Of a DNA stretch of 64,000 bases, positions 17,649 through 26,293 are shown in pieces; positions within the stretch are counted from its first letter, which is position 1; the number at the start of each line of letters is the position of its first letter. The stretch is from NCBI RefSeq assembly GCF_007556605.1, contig NZ_VJND01000003.1:124001-188000 (forward strand), written 5' to 3'. The stretch comes from Tepidimonas sediminis (GTDB taxonomy: Bacteria; Pseudomonadota; Gammaproteobacteria; Burkholderiales; Burkholderiaceae_C). The position numbers and the translations under genes are program-made. Under the pieces are notes generated by a model. That model saw only the letters and a list, made by a program, of their open reading frames with translations. It had not been told where the DNA came from and did not search any database.

Positions 17649-18526
17649 ACGGGATCGTCTCGGGCGTCCGGTGGGCGGTTCCATGCTGTGCGCCACAGCA
17701 AGAGGGGGACGTCGGTGCCGCGCAGGCGTGGGCGCTGCCGCAGCACCCGACCGCCCAGCGCGTCCACCTTCTGCAGCACGCGCAGGCCGCCCTGCAGCAC
17801 CAGCCGCAGCTCCCAGCCGAAGCGCCCGCCGACGCGCCGCGGTAGCCCCCAACCCTGCACCAGCAGGGCGCGGGCGCGCGCGCAGCCGTGGCGCACCACC
17901 GGCGTCAGCGCCTCGATGCCATGCGCGGTGAGTGCTCGCGCCGGCTCCAGCCCATGCCGGCGCAGCCACGCATCAGGCAGGTAGCGCCGCCCGCGCGCCT
18001 CATCCACCCCCAGATCCTGCCAGCAGTTGATCAGCTGCAGCGCGGAGCAGATGGCGTCGCTTTCGGCCAGCGCCTGCGGGTCATGCACACCGGCCAGGTG
18101 CAGCATCAGCCGGCCCACCGGGTTGGCCGAGCGGCGGCAGTAGTCCAGCAACTCGGCCTCGTCGGCGATGCGCCGACCCTGCGCGGTCCAGCGCACATCC
18201 TGCTCGAAGGCATCCAGCAGGTCCAGCAGCGGCCGCGCCGGCAGGTCATGGCGCCGTCGTGCCAGGTGCCAGTCCTGTACGGCGAGCCGCCAGGCCGGAT
18301 CGGGTGGCGCGCCGACGGCTTCGCCCGCGCCGTCCTGCACCGCCTGGCGCAGCCATGCCAGCGCGCACAGCCGCTCGTCGGCCGTCGCGTCGCCCTCGTC
18401 GGCCGCGTCGTCGGCCAGGCGCGCCACGCGGTAGACGGCCCGCACCGCCGCCCGCCACGGTGGCGGACACAGCAGGGAGGCGACGGGAAAATTCTCGTCG
18501 TGTGCGACGGCGGGGGCCAACGGCAT
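17642..18526 (-). CDS. hpnC: Squalene synthase HpnC (presqualene diphosphate to hydroxysqualene)
   Basis: A 294-residue member of the squalene/phytoene synthase fold. In the HpnCDE pathway it converts presqualene diphosphate to hydroxysqualene. Asp-rich motif 1 is RLADDAADEGD near residue 35 and motif 2 is QLINCWQDLGVDEARGRRYLP, both typical of HpnC rather than HpnD. It is the first gene of the minus-strand operon and is divergent from the diguanylate cyclase, with 142 bases between the starts. The downstream adaptor gene begins inside its 3' end. Confidence 0.93.
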   Translation of the reverse strand: MPLAPAVAHDENFPVASLLCPPPWRAAVRAVYRVARLADDAADEGDATADERLCALAWLRQAVQDGAGEAVGAPPDPAWRLAVQDWHLARRRHDLPARPLLDLLDAFEQDVRWTAQGRRIADEAELLDYCRRSANPVGRLMLHLAGVHDPQALAESDAICSALQLINCWQDLGVDEARGRRYLPDAWLRRHGLEPARALTAHGIEALTPVVRHGCARARALLVQGWGLPRRVGGRFGWELRLVLQGGLRVLQKVDALGGRVLRQRPRLRGTDVPLLLWRTAWNRPPDARDDPVC

Positions 18527-18668
18527 GGTGCGCCGATGTTGCCACAGCTGCGAGGGCCGCTGGGCGGCAAGGGGAGTTCCCGATGGCGACGCGCCGCCCG
18601 GGTGCTACCATCGAAACCAAACAAGAACACCAAACCTCACGCACGATGCCGCCGCGGGCGGAACGCCG

Positions 18669-19703
18669 ATGCCCCAGAGCCGAATGCTGGAACACCTCGA
18701 ACACGTGGCCCGCCTGACCCACGGGCGCGACCGCGAGGGGCTGGACAGCACGTTGACCGAGGTGCTGTCATCGGTGCTGCAGGCCGAGGCGGTCACCTTG
18801 TGGGAAGCGCTGCCCCATGAGACGGGCGAGCGCGCCCTGCGGCGCGCCGTGGCGGGTGCGGCGGCCCCGGCCGACGCCGTGGTGGCCGACGAGCCGCCGC
18901 CGCTGTCGGCGGTACCGGGCCTGGCCGCGGTGCTGCAGACGGGCCGTCCAGAGGTCCTCGAGGCGGCCGGGGGACAGCGGCTGCTGGTGCCGCTGCAGAC
19001 CGAGACCCAGCGCCGTCTGGTGCTGGACATCGTCCTGTCGCGCGCGGTCGAGGCGCAGGACCAGCGCGTCGCCGAGGGCATGGGGCGCATTTACGTCAAT
19101 GTCATCAACCTGCTGGAAGCCAGCGAGCGCGACACCCTCACCGGCCTGCTCAACCGCAAGTCGTTCGACGACACCTTCTACAAGGCCACCCGCCCGGCCG
19201 ACGCCGACGGCGCCCCGGCGGCCGGTGGCGAACGCCGGGCCCGTGCCGCCACCTGCTGGCTGGGCGTGATCGACGTCGACCACTTCAAGAGCGTCAACGA
19301 CCGCTTCGGCCACCTGATCGGTGACGAGGTGCTGCTGCTGATGGCCCGGCTGCTGCGCCAGACGTTTCGCCACGACGACCATCTCTACCGCTTCGGTGGC
19401 GAGGAGTTCGTGGCGCTGATCCGTGCCGACGACGCCGCGGCCGCCGCGGCGGCCTTCGAGCGCCTGCGCGCCAGCGTCGAGGCCTACCCCTTTCCGCAGG
19501 TCGGCCGCATCACCGTCAGCACAGGCTACACCGCGGTGCGGCCGTTCGACACGCCGGCCGATGCGTTCGAGCGTGCCGACCGTGCCGTCTACCTGGCCAA
19601 GGCGCAGGGGCGCAATGCCGTGCGCTGCTTCGAGACCGACGTCGCTGCCCAGGCGGCGGCCGAGCCGATGCAGCACGCCGGCGGTGGCGTGGAGCTGTTC
19701 TGA
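18669..19703 (+). CDS. Diguanylate cyclase (GGDEF domain) with N-terminal sensor region
   Basis: A 344-residue soluble protein. Residues 1-165 look like a GAF-type sensory module without transmembrane segments. The C-terminal GGDEF domain makes cyclic-di-GMP from two GTP: its signature is RFGGEEF, with upstream DVDHFKSVNDRFGHLIGDEV. The inhibitory I-site RxxD is intact (RHDD, five residues before GGEEF), so product feedback is expected. No EAL domain is present. The ATG at 18669 begins MPQSRMLEHLEH; the frame is open upstream but without a plausible start. It precedes tRNA-Leu. Confidence 0.9.
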   Translation: MPQSRMLEHLEHVARLTHGRDREGLDSTLTEVLSSVLQAEAVTLWEALPHETGERALRRAVAGAAAPADAVVADEPPPLSAVPGLAAVLQTGRPEVLEAAGGQRLLVPLQTETQRRLVLDIVLSRAVEAQDQRVAEGMGRIYVNVINLLEASERDTLTGLLNRKSFDDTFYKATRPADADGAPAAGGERRARAATCWLGVIDVDHFKSVNDRFGHLIGDEVLLLMARLLRQTFRHDDHLYRFGGEEFVALIRADDAAAAAAAFERLRASVEAYPFPQVGRITVSTGYTAVRPFDTPADAFERADRAVYLAKAQGRNAVRCFETDVAAQAAAEPMQHAGGGVELF

Positions 19704-19731
19704 CACCCCGCGCCGCCGCGGCGCGCACGGC

Positions 19732-19737
19732 TACAAT
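19732..19737 (+). promoter_or_regulatory. Probable -10 element for tRNA-Leu
   Basis: TACAAT lies 29 bases after the diguanylate cyclase stop and 46 bases before the tRNA 5' end, giving a short 5' leader of about 40 bases for RNase P removal. No convincing -35 hexamer was identified. Confidence 0.45.
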
Positions 19738-19782
19738 GGCGCGCCTGCCGCGCGTTCCCCGGCGGGAGACAAGCGCGGCCTT

Positions 19783-19869
19783 GCGCGGGTGGCGAAATTG
19801 GTAGACGCACCAGGTTTAGGTCCTGACGGTGGCGACACCGTGGGGGTTCGAGTCCCCCCCCGCGCACCA
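19783..19869 (+). tRNA. tRNA-Leu (TAG anticodon)
   Basis: 87 bases, a type II tRNA with a long variable arm. The acceptor stem GCGCGGG pairs with CCCGCGC, and the anticodon loop contains TAG in CAGGTTTAGGTCCTG. The variable arm is CGGTGGCGACACCGT and the T arm GGGGG TTCGAGT CCCCC. CCA is encoded. The nitrate assimilation cluster begins immediately after its 3' end. Confidence 0.96.
19856..19869 (+). repeat. tRNA-Leu 3' end, left copy of a possible imperfect direct repeat
   Basis: The last bases of tRNA-Leu, CCCCCCGCGCACCA, recur at 33691-33706 as CCCCCCGCGCGCACCA with a 2-base insertion. These two places bracket the nitrate cluster. 3' ends of tRNA genes are classic integration sites, but the match is short, imperfect and GC-rich, so chance is quite possible. 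Confidence 0.3.
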
Positions 19870-19896
19870 TATCATTATCATCATTTTCTCAAGCGA

Positions 19897-20523
19897 TCAA
19901 CCGTCCGGCGACCACCTCGACAACAGTTGCGAGGGCTCCGGTCGGCGAGGTGCTCGACCCGCCTCGTGGACCGTTCCGACGTTCACGAAGCACACCGGCA
20001 GATCGGTGGCACCCAGTGCGAAAGCCTGGCGAAGCACGGCGGATCCGAGCGCCTTGCCACTGGTCAGCGCCGATCCGTAGCCCATCGCGGTGGCCATGAG
20101 CAGGACGTTCTGCACGGCGCAGCCAGCACCGATGAGGCGCTCGTGGAGGGGGACGTCGGGGTCGCGCGGGCCGGTGTCGACCACCAGCAGCCACAGCAGG
20201 GGTGCGCGCAGCGCTTTCTGGCGTGCCCGGGCCAGTTCCTCATCGAGGGCCCCGGCGTCGCGCTTCCGCAGCGCCTCGGCGAAAACCTCACTCAGCGCCG
20301 CCCGGGCCGAGGCTGGTATTTCGATGAAGCGCCAGGGGACGAGCTGGCGGTGATCGGGGGCGGCTGCCGCGGCAGCCAAAAGCTGTTCGATCTGGGCGTG
20401 GGTCGGTCCTGGGGCCACGAGCCGTTTGGGCAGTACGGTCCTGCGCTCGGTGATCCATTGCAGCGCCCAGGCGGCTGCATCGGGATGACCTGCCGGTGTC
20501 GCGGTGACCGGGGCTGTGGCCAT
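19897..20523 (-). CDS. Nitroreductase-family protein
   Basis: A 208-residue FMN-dependent nitroreductase-like protein. Features include the N-terminal ITERRTVLPKRL, the substrate/FMN region AAAAAPDHRQLVPWRFIEI and the later LIGAGCAVQNVLLMATAMGYG with the GxG turn of the fold. It starts 18 bases after cbiX on the same strand and may be the last gene of the nitrate operon. Nitroreductases use NAD(P)H to reduce nitro groups or quinones; a role in nitrate assimilation is not established. It converges on tRNA-Leu, 27 bases away. Confidence 0.88.
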   Translation of the reverse strand: MATAPVTATPAGHPDAAAWALQWITERRTVLPKRLVAPGPTHAQIEQLLAAAAAAPDHRQLVPWRFIEIPASARAALSEVFAEALRKRDAGALDEELARARQKALRAPLLWLLVVDTGPRDPDVPLHERLIGAGCAVQNVLLMATAMGYGSALTSGKALGSAVLRQAFALGATDLPVCFVNVGTVHEAGRAPRRPEPSQLLSRWSPDG

Positions 20524-20541
20524 GTCCGGGGCTCGGCAGTA

Positions 20542-21018
20542 TCACAGAGAGGACGCGGGTCGCCCCAGGCCGGGGTGCATCCTGGAGCCGTCGGTGTCGC
20601 CAGAAGCAGCGAGATGTGCGTGGGCGTCTACGTGGTCGACGGCGATCGCGGCCAACGTCTCGATCAGCCGGTCGTCGTCCCCGACGGCCGCCGTCAGCTG
20701 CCACGTGACCTGCGGGCAAGCGCGGCGCAGCTCCTCGATCTGGTTGGGAACATCGCGCCTGACGTGGCCGCCCGTGCCGAGGAAGAGCGGCAGCACCACG
20801 ATCCGTCGGCATCCGTCGCGTGCAAGCCGATGGCCGGCCTCAGCCAGACCTGGGGTCATGAACTCGAGGAACGCGAGCTGAACTGCCACTGCCGGACGTG
20901 CGGCCCGGACAGCCTCGGCGAGGCGTTCGAAAGGCGTGGCCCAAGCCGGGTCGCGGGCGCCATGCCCCAGCAGAATCAGGCCGTCGAAGATCGCTAGGGA
21001 CGAGCATCCGTCAGACAT
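20542..21018 (-). CDS. cbiX: Sirohydrochlorin chelatase, CbiX type
   Basis: A 158-residue small class II chelatase. Catalytic His residues are in LILLGHGARDPAWATPFE and GTGGHVRRDVP. In this context it most likely inserts iron into sirohydrochlorin to give siroheme (a SirB-like role), because the adjacent genes encode the uroporphyrinogen methyltransferase and a siroheme nitrite reductase; cobalt insertion for cobalamin cannot be excluded. The ATG at 21018 was chosen over upstream in-frame codons that would enter cobA. It lies 19 bases after cobA. Confidence 0.9.
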   Translation of the reverse strand: MSDGCSSLAIFDGLILLGHGARDPAWATPFERLAEAVRAARPAVAVQLAFLEFMTPGLAEAGHRLARDGCRRIVVLPLFLGTGGHVRRDVPNQIEELRRACPQVTWQLTAAVGDDDRLIETLAAIAVDHVDAHAHLAASGDTDGSRMHPGLGRPASSL

Positions 21019-21037
21019 GGTGATACCCTCGCCGAGG

Positions 21038-21844
21038 TCAGGCCGCGCGCCGCCCGGCCCCGTGGCTGGATGCTTGTTCGTCGGCATGCGCCAAGGCGGC
21101 AAGGGCCTGCAACACCTCACCGACGATGATGATGGAGGGACTGCCAAGGCCTTGCGACACCAGGGTTTCGACCAGCCGCTCCAACGTGGTGACGGCAACC
21201 CGTTGGTTGGCCAGCGTCGCGTGCTGCACCACGGCTGCCGGCGTGGCGCCGGGCAGTGCGCCGAGGAGCCCGGACTGAATGTCCGCGGCGCGGGTGATCC
21301 CCATGTAAACGACCAGGGTCAGTTTGAGGGCGGCAGCTGCCTGACCGAGCAGTACCCAGTCGGGTTCGGCCTGCCCGGGGGCGCCGTGGCCGGTGATGAA
21401 GACGACCCCGTGGGCAAACCGCCGGTGCGTCAGGGCCGTCTGCAGCGCCGTGGCCGCGGCCAGCCCTGCGGTGATGCCGTTGATCACGTCCACCTCCAGA
21501 CCGGCTGCCCGCAGCTGCTCGATTTCCTCGCCGCCGCGTCCCAGAATGAAAGGATCTCCACCCTTGAGTCGCACCACCCGCAGACCGCGGTGGGCCTGCT
21601 GGATCATGAGCCGGTCGATGAACGCCTGGGGGGTCGACGCGCACCCGCCACGCTTGCCGACACGGATCACGCGCGCATCCGGCCGGGCGTGCACCAGGAC
21701 TTCCTCGTTGACCAGATCGTCCATGAGGATGACGTCGGCCGCCGCGATGGCCCGCACGGCTTTCAGCGTCAGCAGTTCCGGATCGCCGGGGCCGGCTCCC
21801 ACCAACGTGACCGGCCAACGCGTGCGGGGCTGGGATGGTTTCAT
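21038..21844 (-). CDS. cobA: Uroporphyrinogen-III C-methyltransferase
   Basis: A 268-residue SUMT enzyme that uses two S-adenosylmethionine molecules to methylate uroporphyrinogen III to precorrin-2, the branch point to siroheme and cobalamin. SAM-binding signatures are VTLVGAGPGDPELLTLKA near the N-terminus and VVRLKGGDPFILGRGGEE; GITAGLAAATALQ and YMGI are also present. The protein ends in a short His/Ala-rich tail. Its ATG overlaps the ybiB stop by 4 bases. It is a single-domain protein, not a CysG fusion, so the dehydrogenase step must come from another gene. Confidence 0.95.
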   Translation of the reverse strand: MKPSQPRTRWPVTLVGAGPGDPELLTLKAVRAIAAADVILMDDLVNEEVLVHARPDARVIRVGKRGGCASTPQAFIDRLMIQQAHRGLRVVRLKGGDPFILGRGGEEIEQLRAAGLEVDVINGITAGLAAATALQTALTHRRFAHGVVFITGHGAPGQAEPDWVLLGQAAAALKLTLVVYMGITRAADIQSGLLGALPGATPAAVVQHATLANQRVAVTTLERLVETLVSQGLGSPSIIIVGEVLQALAALAHADEQASSHGAGRRAA

Positions 21845-22824
21845 GGGGTGAGCTCCTCGTTCAGGTTTTCCTGGATGGCAGGCTGCGGGTTCCTGCGGGC
21901 CGCTTGGCGGGCCAGCAGCTCGAGGATCCATTCGGCTTGCCGCCGCAGCGGGGCAGGGCAAGGGGTGATGTCATGCAGCAGGCGCAAGGTGTAGTCGACG
22001 GTGGCGCCAAGATTGCGCCCGTCCGGCAGATCGGGCGCCTGCGCGAGGCTGCCGGTTTCGGCCTCGCACAGCAGCCGATGGCGGCCAGCCTCGAAGGCGT
22101 CGATGCGAGGCAGACGGCGTGGGTCGGCGACCGGCTCGCCCTCGGTACCGCGCAGCAGCATGGCCCAGCAGCCCAGCATGTGCAGCACCGCCGCGGTGCT
22201 GTGCAGGTATTCCGGATGCGTGTAGCTGCTGACCAGAAGCGCCCCTTCCACGGGTTGCATCAGCTTGACGAGGCTGTGCGCCGTGTTGCGCAGGCCGAGG
22301 ACGCGGCGCGCGTCGAGCACCCGCTGCAGGCCGGGCAACAGCTGCCGCGTGGCCAGCCAGACGACACCGGCGCGGTCGGCGACCGCCTCGGGGGTGGCCG
22401 CAAACTCGACGTCCACGCCGCGCTCCTTGATGGCGTGCAGCACGGCATGCGACGTGAGCCGTCCGGCAGGATCGTCCGTCTGGCCGTGCACGATGACGCG
22501 GCAGCCACGCTGCGCCAGCATCAGGGCCAACAGCGGTGTCAGGACGGGCAGGCGCCGGGCGCCGTTGTAGCTCGGCAGCACCACGGTGGGCGTCACGCCG
22601 CCCGGCACCCGCCGCATCGTGGCATGGATGGCATCGAGAAAGCCGGCCAGTTCCTGCGGCGTTTCGCCCTTGACGCGCATCGCGACGCAGAAGGCCCCGA
22701 GTTCGAGGTCCGTCACACGCCCGTGCAGCAGGTCGGTCATCAGGCCGCACGCCTGCTCGCGCGACAGAGGGCGAGCCCCGTCACGGCCACGCGCGATCTC
22801 CCGCAGGCAGGCGGCGATGCTCAT
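21841..22824 (-). CDS. ybiB: YbiB-family protein (TrpD2-like DNA-binding protein)
   Basis: A 327-residue protein resembling anthranilate phosphoribosyltransferase. The N-terminal helices (REQACGLMTDLLHGRVTDLE and GAFCVAMRVKGETPQELAGF) and the body VLPSYNGARRLPVLTPLLAL match YbiB. YbiB/TrpD2 proteins bind nucleic acid without sequence preference and lack normal TrpD catalytic activity. Both ends overlap neighbours by 4 bases (nasA upstream, cobA downstream), so it is an integral member of the nitrate operon. Its role in nitrate use is unknown. Confidence 0.9.
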   Translation of the reverse strand: MSIAACLREIARGRDGARPLSREQACGLMTDLLHGRVTDLELGAFCVAMRVKGETPQELAGFLDAIHATMRRVPGGVTPTVVLPSYNGARRLPVLTPLLALMLAQRGCRVIVHGQTDDPAGRLTSHAVLHAIKERGVDVEFAATPEAVADRAGVVWLATRQLLPGLQRVLDARRVLGLRNTAHSLVKLMQPVEGALLVSSYTHPEYLHSTAAVLHMLGCWAMLLRGTEGEPVADPRRLPRIDAFEAGRHRLLCEAETGSLAQAPDLPDGRNLGATVDYTLRLLHDITPCPAPLRRQAEWILELLARQAARRNPQPAIQENLNEELTP

Positions 22825-25820
22825 CGAAGCGCCCCTTCAGCTTCGCTGCCAGCCATGGCCGCCGTTGGAGATGGCGGGTGGGCGCGCAGCAGGCGTTTGA
22901 GCTGCGGCAGGCACGATCCGCACTGCGTGCCGCAACCCAGGGCTTGCTGCAGGCCGTGAAGGCGCATCGTTTCATCGCCAGGACGTCCGCGCAGATCCGC
23001 CACGATGGCCGCTTCGCTGACGCCCACGCACTGGCAGACGATGGGCGACAGCGGTGGCGCTGCGCCGGTGGGAGGGGTTCGCAGATCCATCAGCAGCATC
23101 GAGGTCGGGATCACGACCGGCTCGCGCCGACGCAGCAGGGCCTCCATCCATTCGGCGGATTGGCATCGTCCGCTGAGCAAGAAGCCGGCGAGCGGGCGAC
23201 CCTCGTCGCCGTGGGCTGGGTCCGACCAGCGCAGACGCCGGTGGAAACGACGTGGCGCATCGTCCAGCCCGACGACGTCCGGTCCGTCAAGCTCCAGTTC
23301 CTCACAAAGCTGGAGCAGCCAGTCGCTATCCGCCGGCGCGCGTTCGGCGGCGGCCTTGAACAGAAGGCCGTCCGTCATCGCGTCGTCCTGTGCCGGGTCG
23401 TCGGCTGACGGGCCAGTGGTGGTGACAGTCCCGAACGGCACGCACACGGCGTAGTCGAAACGGGTCAGCAGCTTGCGCAGCACGGCCTGCGCGCGCAGGG
23501 CCTTGTCCGGGGGCAGCCAGGCCATCGCATGCAGGCGCCAGCCGAGCCGGGCTGGCTCGATCCGTACGGCGGCATGTTTCAACTCCGGCTGGCGCGAACG
23601 CGGACAAACCGCTGGCAGCGTCAGGCCGTTGATCCCGTGCCCCATGCACGCTGAGGCCGAGGACGCGCCGCCCAGGTACTCGCCGCCCCAGTGCATGGGC
23701 ACGAAGCACTGCCGTCGCTGGACCTCGTCCGATGGCATGGCCGGCAGCACCACGTGCCCGCGGCGACTCTCAAGCCGAACCAGGTCCCCGGCGCGCAGCC
23801 CTTCCTCGCGCAGATCGTCGGGATGCATCCAGACGACCGGTTCGCCCACGTGCCCGAACAGACCGCCGACGGTGGCGGTGCGGGTCATGCCGTGCCATTG
23901 GTCACGCAGGCGTCCGGTCAGCAGCGCATACGGATAGCGTTGGCAGCGGTCTTCGGCCACCGGTTCGTAGGGGAACGCGACGAAGCGTGCCTTCCCATCG
24001 GGTGTTGGGAACCGCCCGTCGGTGTACAGGCGCGGCGAGCCGCCGGCCGCCGTGTCCGGGCAGGGCCACTGTTGCGGTGCCTGCTCCAGCCGCGCGTAGC
24101 TCAGGCCGGTGATGTCGAGGTCGCGGCCGCGCGTGCTTTCGCGGTGCTCATTCCAGACTTCCTCGGGCGAGCGGTACGGGAACAGGGATGCCGCCGAGCG
24201 CGCCGGCAGCCGGGCCTCCAGACGGCGCCCGACCTCCGCCGCGATGCGCCAATCGGGCCACGGCTCCTCTCCGGTGTGGCCACGCGGGGGGCTGACGGCG
24301 GCACGCACCCGGCTGATGCGCCGCTCGCTGTTGGTGACCGTGCCTTCCTTCTCACCCCAGGTGGTCGCGGGCAACAGCACATCGGCCCATTGGCAGGTGG
24401 CCGCCGTCTGGTAGGCCTCCTGCACGATGACGAGTTCGGCTCGGTCGAGTGCCTGACGCACGGTGGCCTGATCGGGCATCGACTGGGCCGGATTGGTGCA
24501 GGCGATCCACAGCGCCTTGATCTGCCCGCGGGCGGCGGCTTCGAACATTTCCACCGCCGTCAGGCCCGGCCGATCCGGTAGCGCCGCATCGGGCAGCAGC
24601 CCCCACAACCGGGCCATCTCGAGGCGATGCGCAGCATCGGTCAGGTCGCGGTGGGCACTGAACAGGGTGGCCATGGCGCCGACTTCGCGTCCGCCCATCG
24701 CATTGGGCTGGCCGGTCAGGGACAGCGGTCCCGCTCCTGGACGGCCGATCTGCCCGCAAGCCAGATGCAGGTTGATCAGACTGGCGTTCTTGGCCGTGCC
24801 GCTGGTCGATTGATTCAAACCCTGGCAATAAAGGCTCAACGTGCGCAGGCGCCGATCCCGCGGCAGGGGAACGCCGGCAGGCCATCCCTCCGGAACCCCT
24901 GCCAGCCACCGGGCGGCTGTGAGCAGATCGCCCATTGAAATGGCGCACACTTGGGCGACGAGCTCGGGGGGGTAAGCCTGCGCCAGCTCGCGCAGCTCCT
25001 CGTAGCCCTGGGTGTGCCGCTCGATGTATTCGCGATCGACCCAGCCTTGTGCTTCCATCACGTGCAGCAGGCCGTGAAACAGCATCACGTCAGTGCCGGG
25101 CTGCAGCGCCAGATGCAGATCGGCCAGGCTGCAGGTGTCGGTTCGTCGCGGGTCGGCGACGATGATGCGCATCTGGGGGCGCCGCGCCTTGGCTTCCTCC
25201 AAACGTCGGAACAGGACGGGGTGCGCCCACGCGGTGTTGCTGCCGGCGATGAACACGCAGTCCGCGTGGTCCAGATCCTCGTAACAGGCCGGAGGAGCAT
25301 CGGCGCCCAAGGTGAGCTTGTAGCCAACGACGGCGCTGCTCATGCACAGGCGCGAGTTGCTGTCGATATGCGGTGTGCCGATCAGCCCACGGGCCAGCTT
25401 GTGAAAGACGTAGTAGTCTTCGGTCAGCAGCTGGCCGCTGACGTAAAACCCCACGGCTTGGGGGCCGTCCCGCCGAATGATGGCTGCCAACCGGTCGGCC
25501 ACATGGTTCAGAGCCTGATCCCAGGCGACGGGCCGGGGTGGTGTGTCCCTTGAAGTCCGCAGCATCGGCTGCAGCAGGCGCGTGGCCGTTTGGCGCAGCG
25601 GGTTGGCGGTCAAGTGCAGCGTCGAGCCCTTGGTGCAAAGCCGGCCGAAGTTAGCCGGATGCTGCGGGTCGCCACGCACGCCGACGACGCGATCCCCACG
25701 GCTTTCGATCAGCACCCCACACCCCACGCCACAGTAGGGGCAGGTCGAGCGCGTCACCCGCGTCCCTTCTGCCGTCGCCGAAGGCGGCGTGACTGGCTTT
25801 TCAAGAGTGGATGTTGGCAT
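22821..25820 (-). CDS. nasA: Assimilatory nitrate reductase, catalytic subunit
   Basis: A 999-residue cytoplasmic molybdenum enzyme reducing nitrate to nitrite. N-terminal [4Fe-4S] ligands are CPYCGVGC and the downstream Cys in GRLCTKGSTL. Molybdopterin-binding domains follow, with FYVSGQLLTEDYYV, AHPVLFRRLE and MGGREVGAMATL. The C-terminus carries an extra BFD-like [2Fe-2S] domain with ligands in IVCQCVGVS and GCGTQCGSC, as in Klebsiella-type NasA. No Tat signal is seen. The ATG at 25820 begins MPTSTLEKPVTPP. It follows nirD by 17 bases and overlaps ybiB by 4. No dedicated NADH-flavoprotein partner is encoded nearby. Confidence 0.95.
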   Translation of the reverse strand: MPTSTLEKPVTPPSATAEGTRVTRSTCPYCGVGCGVLIESRGDRVVGVRGDPQHPANFGRLCTKGSTLHLTANPLRQTATRLLQPMLRTSRDTPPRPVAWDQALNHVADRLAAIIRRDGPQAVGFYVSGQLLTEDYYVFHKLARGLIGTPHIDSNSRLCMSSAVVGYKLTLGADAPPACYEDLDHADCVFIAGSNTAWAHPVLFRRLEEAKARRPQMRIIVADPRRTDTCSLADLHLALQPGTDVMLFHGLLHVMEAQGWVDREYIERHTQGYEELRELAQAYPPELVAQVCAISMGDLLTAARWLAGVPEGWPAGVPLPRDRRLRTLSLYCQGLNQSTSGTAKNASLINLHLACGQIGRPGAGPLSLTGQPNAMGGREVGAMATLFSAHRDLTDAAHRLEMARLWGLLPDAALPDRPGLTAVEMFEAAARGQIKALWIACTNPAQSMPDQATVRQALDRAELVIVQEAYQTAATCQWADVLLPATTWGEKEGTVTNSERRISRVRAAVSPPRGHTGEEPWPDWRIAAEVGRRLEARLPARSAASLFPYRSPEEVWNEHRESTRGRDLDITGLSYARLEQAPQQWPCPDTAAGGSPRLYTDGRFPTPDGKARFVAFPYEPVAEDRCQRYPYALLTGRLRDQWHGMTRTATVGGLFGHVGEPVVWMHPDDLREEGLRAGDLVRLESRRGHVVLPAMPSDEVQRRQCFVPMHWGGEYLGGASSASACMGHGINGLTLPAVCPRSRQPELKHAAVRIEPARLGWRLHAMAWLPPDKALRAQAVLRKLLTRFDYAVCVPFGTVTTTGPSADDPAQDDAMTDGLLFKAAAERAPADSDWLLQLCEELELDGPDVVGLDDAPRRFHRRLRWSDPAHGDEGRPLAGFLLSGRCQSAEWMEALLRRREPVVIPTSMLLMDLRTPPTGAAPPLSPIVCQCVGVSEAAIVADLRGRPGDETMRLHGLQQALGCGTQCGSCLPQLKRLLRAHPPSPTAAMAGSEAEGALR

Positions 25821-25837
25821 GGCAGATCCGGAAGCAT

Positions 25838-26293
25838 TCAGCCGGCGCCGACGAGAGAGGCCGGGCCGTTGGGGGCTGAGACGGTCGGCGCGCACCGGGC
25901 CGGACCCGCGATCGGTCGGGTGAGGTCCACCGCGTGGTGAGCGAGCTCGTCGGCGCGCAGCCAGATTTCGCCGTCGGTGACCCGAACCTGAAAGGTCGGC
26001 GTGCAGCCCTCGTCCGGCGCAGCCGCCTTGCCATCAGACAGGCCGATCGTCCAGTTGTGCAGCGGGCAGGCCACCCGTTGATCGAACACGATGCCCTGGC
26101 TCAGCGGCCCGCCACGGTGCGGGCACCGATCCAGCAAGGCAAAGATGCGATCGTCCGCGGTGCGAAAGACCGCGACGTCCAGGCCCTGCGCGCGCGCCAC
26201 GCGACGCGCGCCAAGCGGAGGAATGTCTTCGATGCGGCAGATACGGATCCATCCGGCGTCATCCGGCGACGGGTTGCAGCTGGGCGCGTTCAT
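25838..26293 (-). CDS. nirD: Nitrite reductase (NADH) small subunit, Rieske type
   Basis: A 151-residue Rieske-type [2Fe-2S] protein. Cluster ligands are intact in CPHRGGPLS and CPLHNWTI (CxH ... CxxH), unlike the many NirD proteins that have lost them. The C-terminal extension of about 40 residues after the ADELAHHAVDL segment is unusual and looks disordered. It supports electron transfer in the cytoplasmic NirBD complex and could act as a ferredoxin shared with NasA. The start overlaps the nirB stop by 4 bases. Confidence 0.94.
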   Translation of the reverse strand: MNAPSCNPSPDDAGWIRICRIEDIPPLGARRVARAQGLDVAVFRTADDRIFALLDRCPHRGGPLSQGIVFDQRVACPLHNWTIGLSDGKAAAPDEGCTPTFQVRVTDGEIWLRADELAHHAVDLTRPIAGPARCAPTVSAPNGPASLVGAG

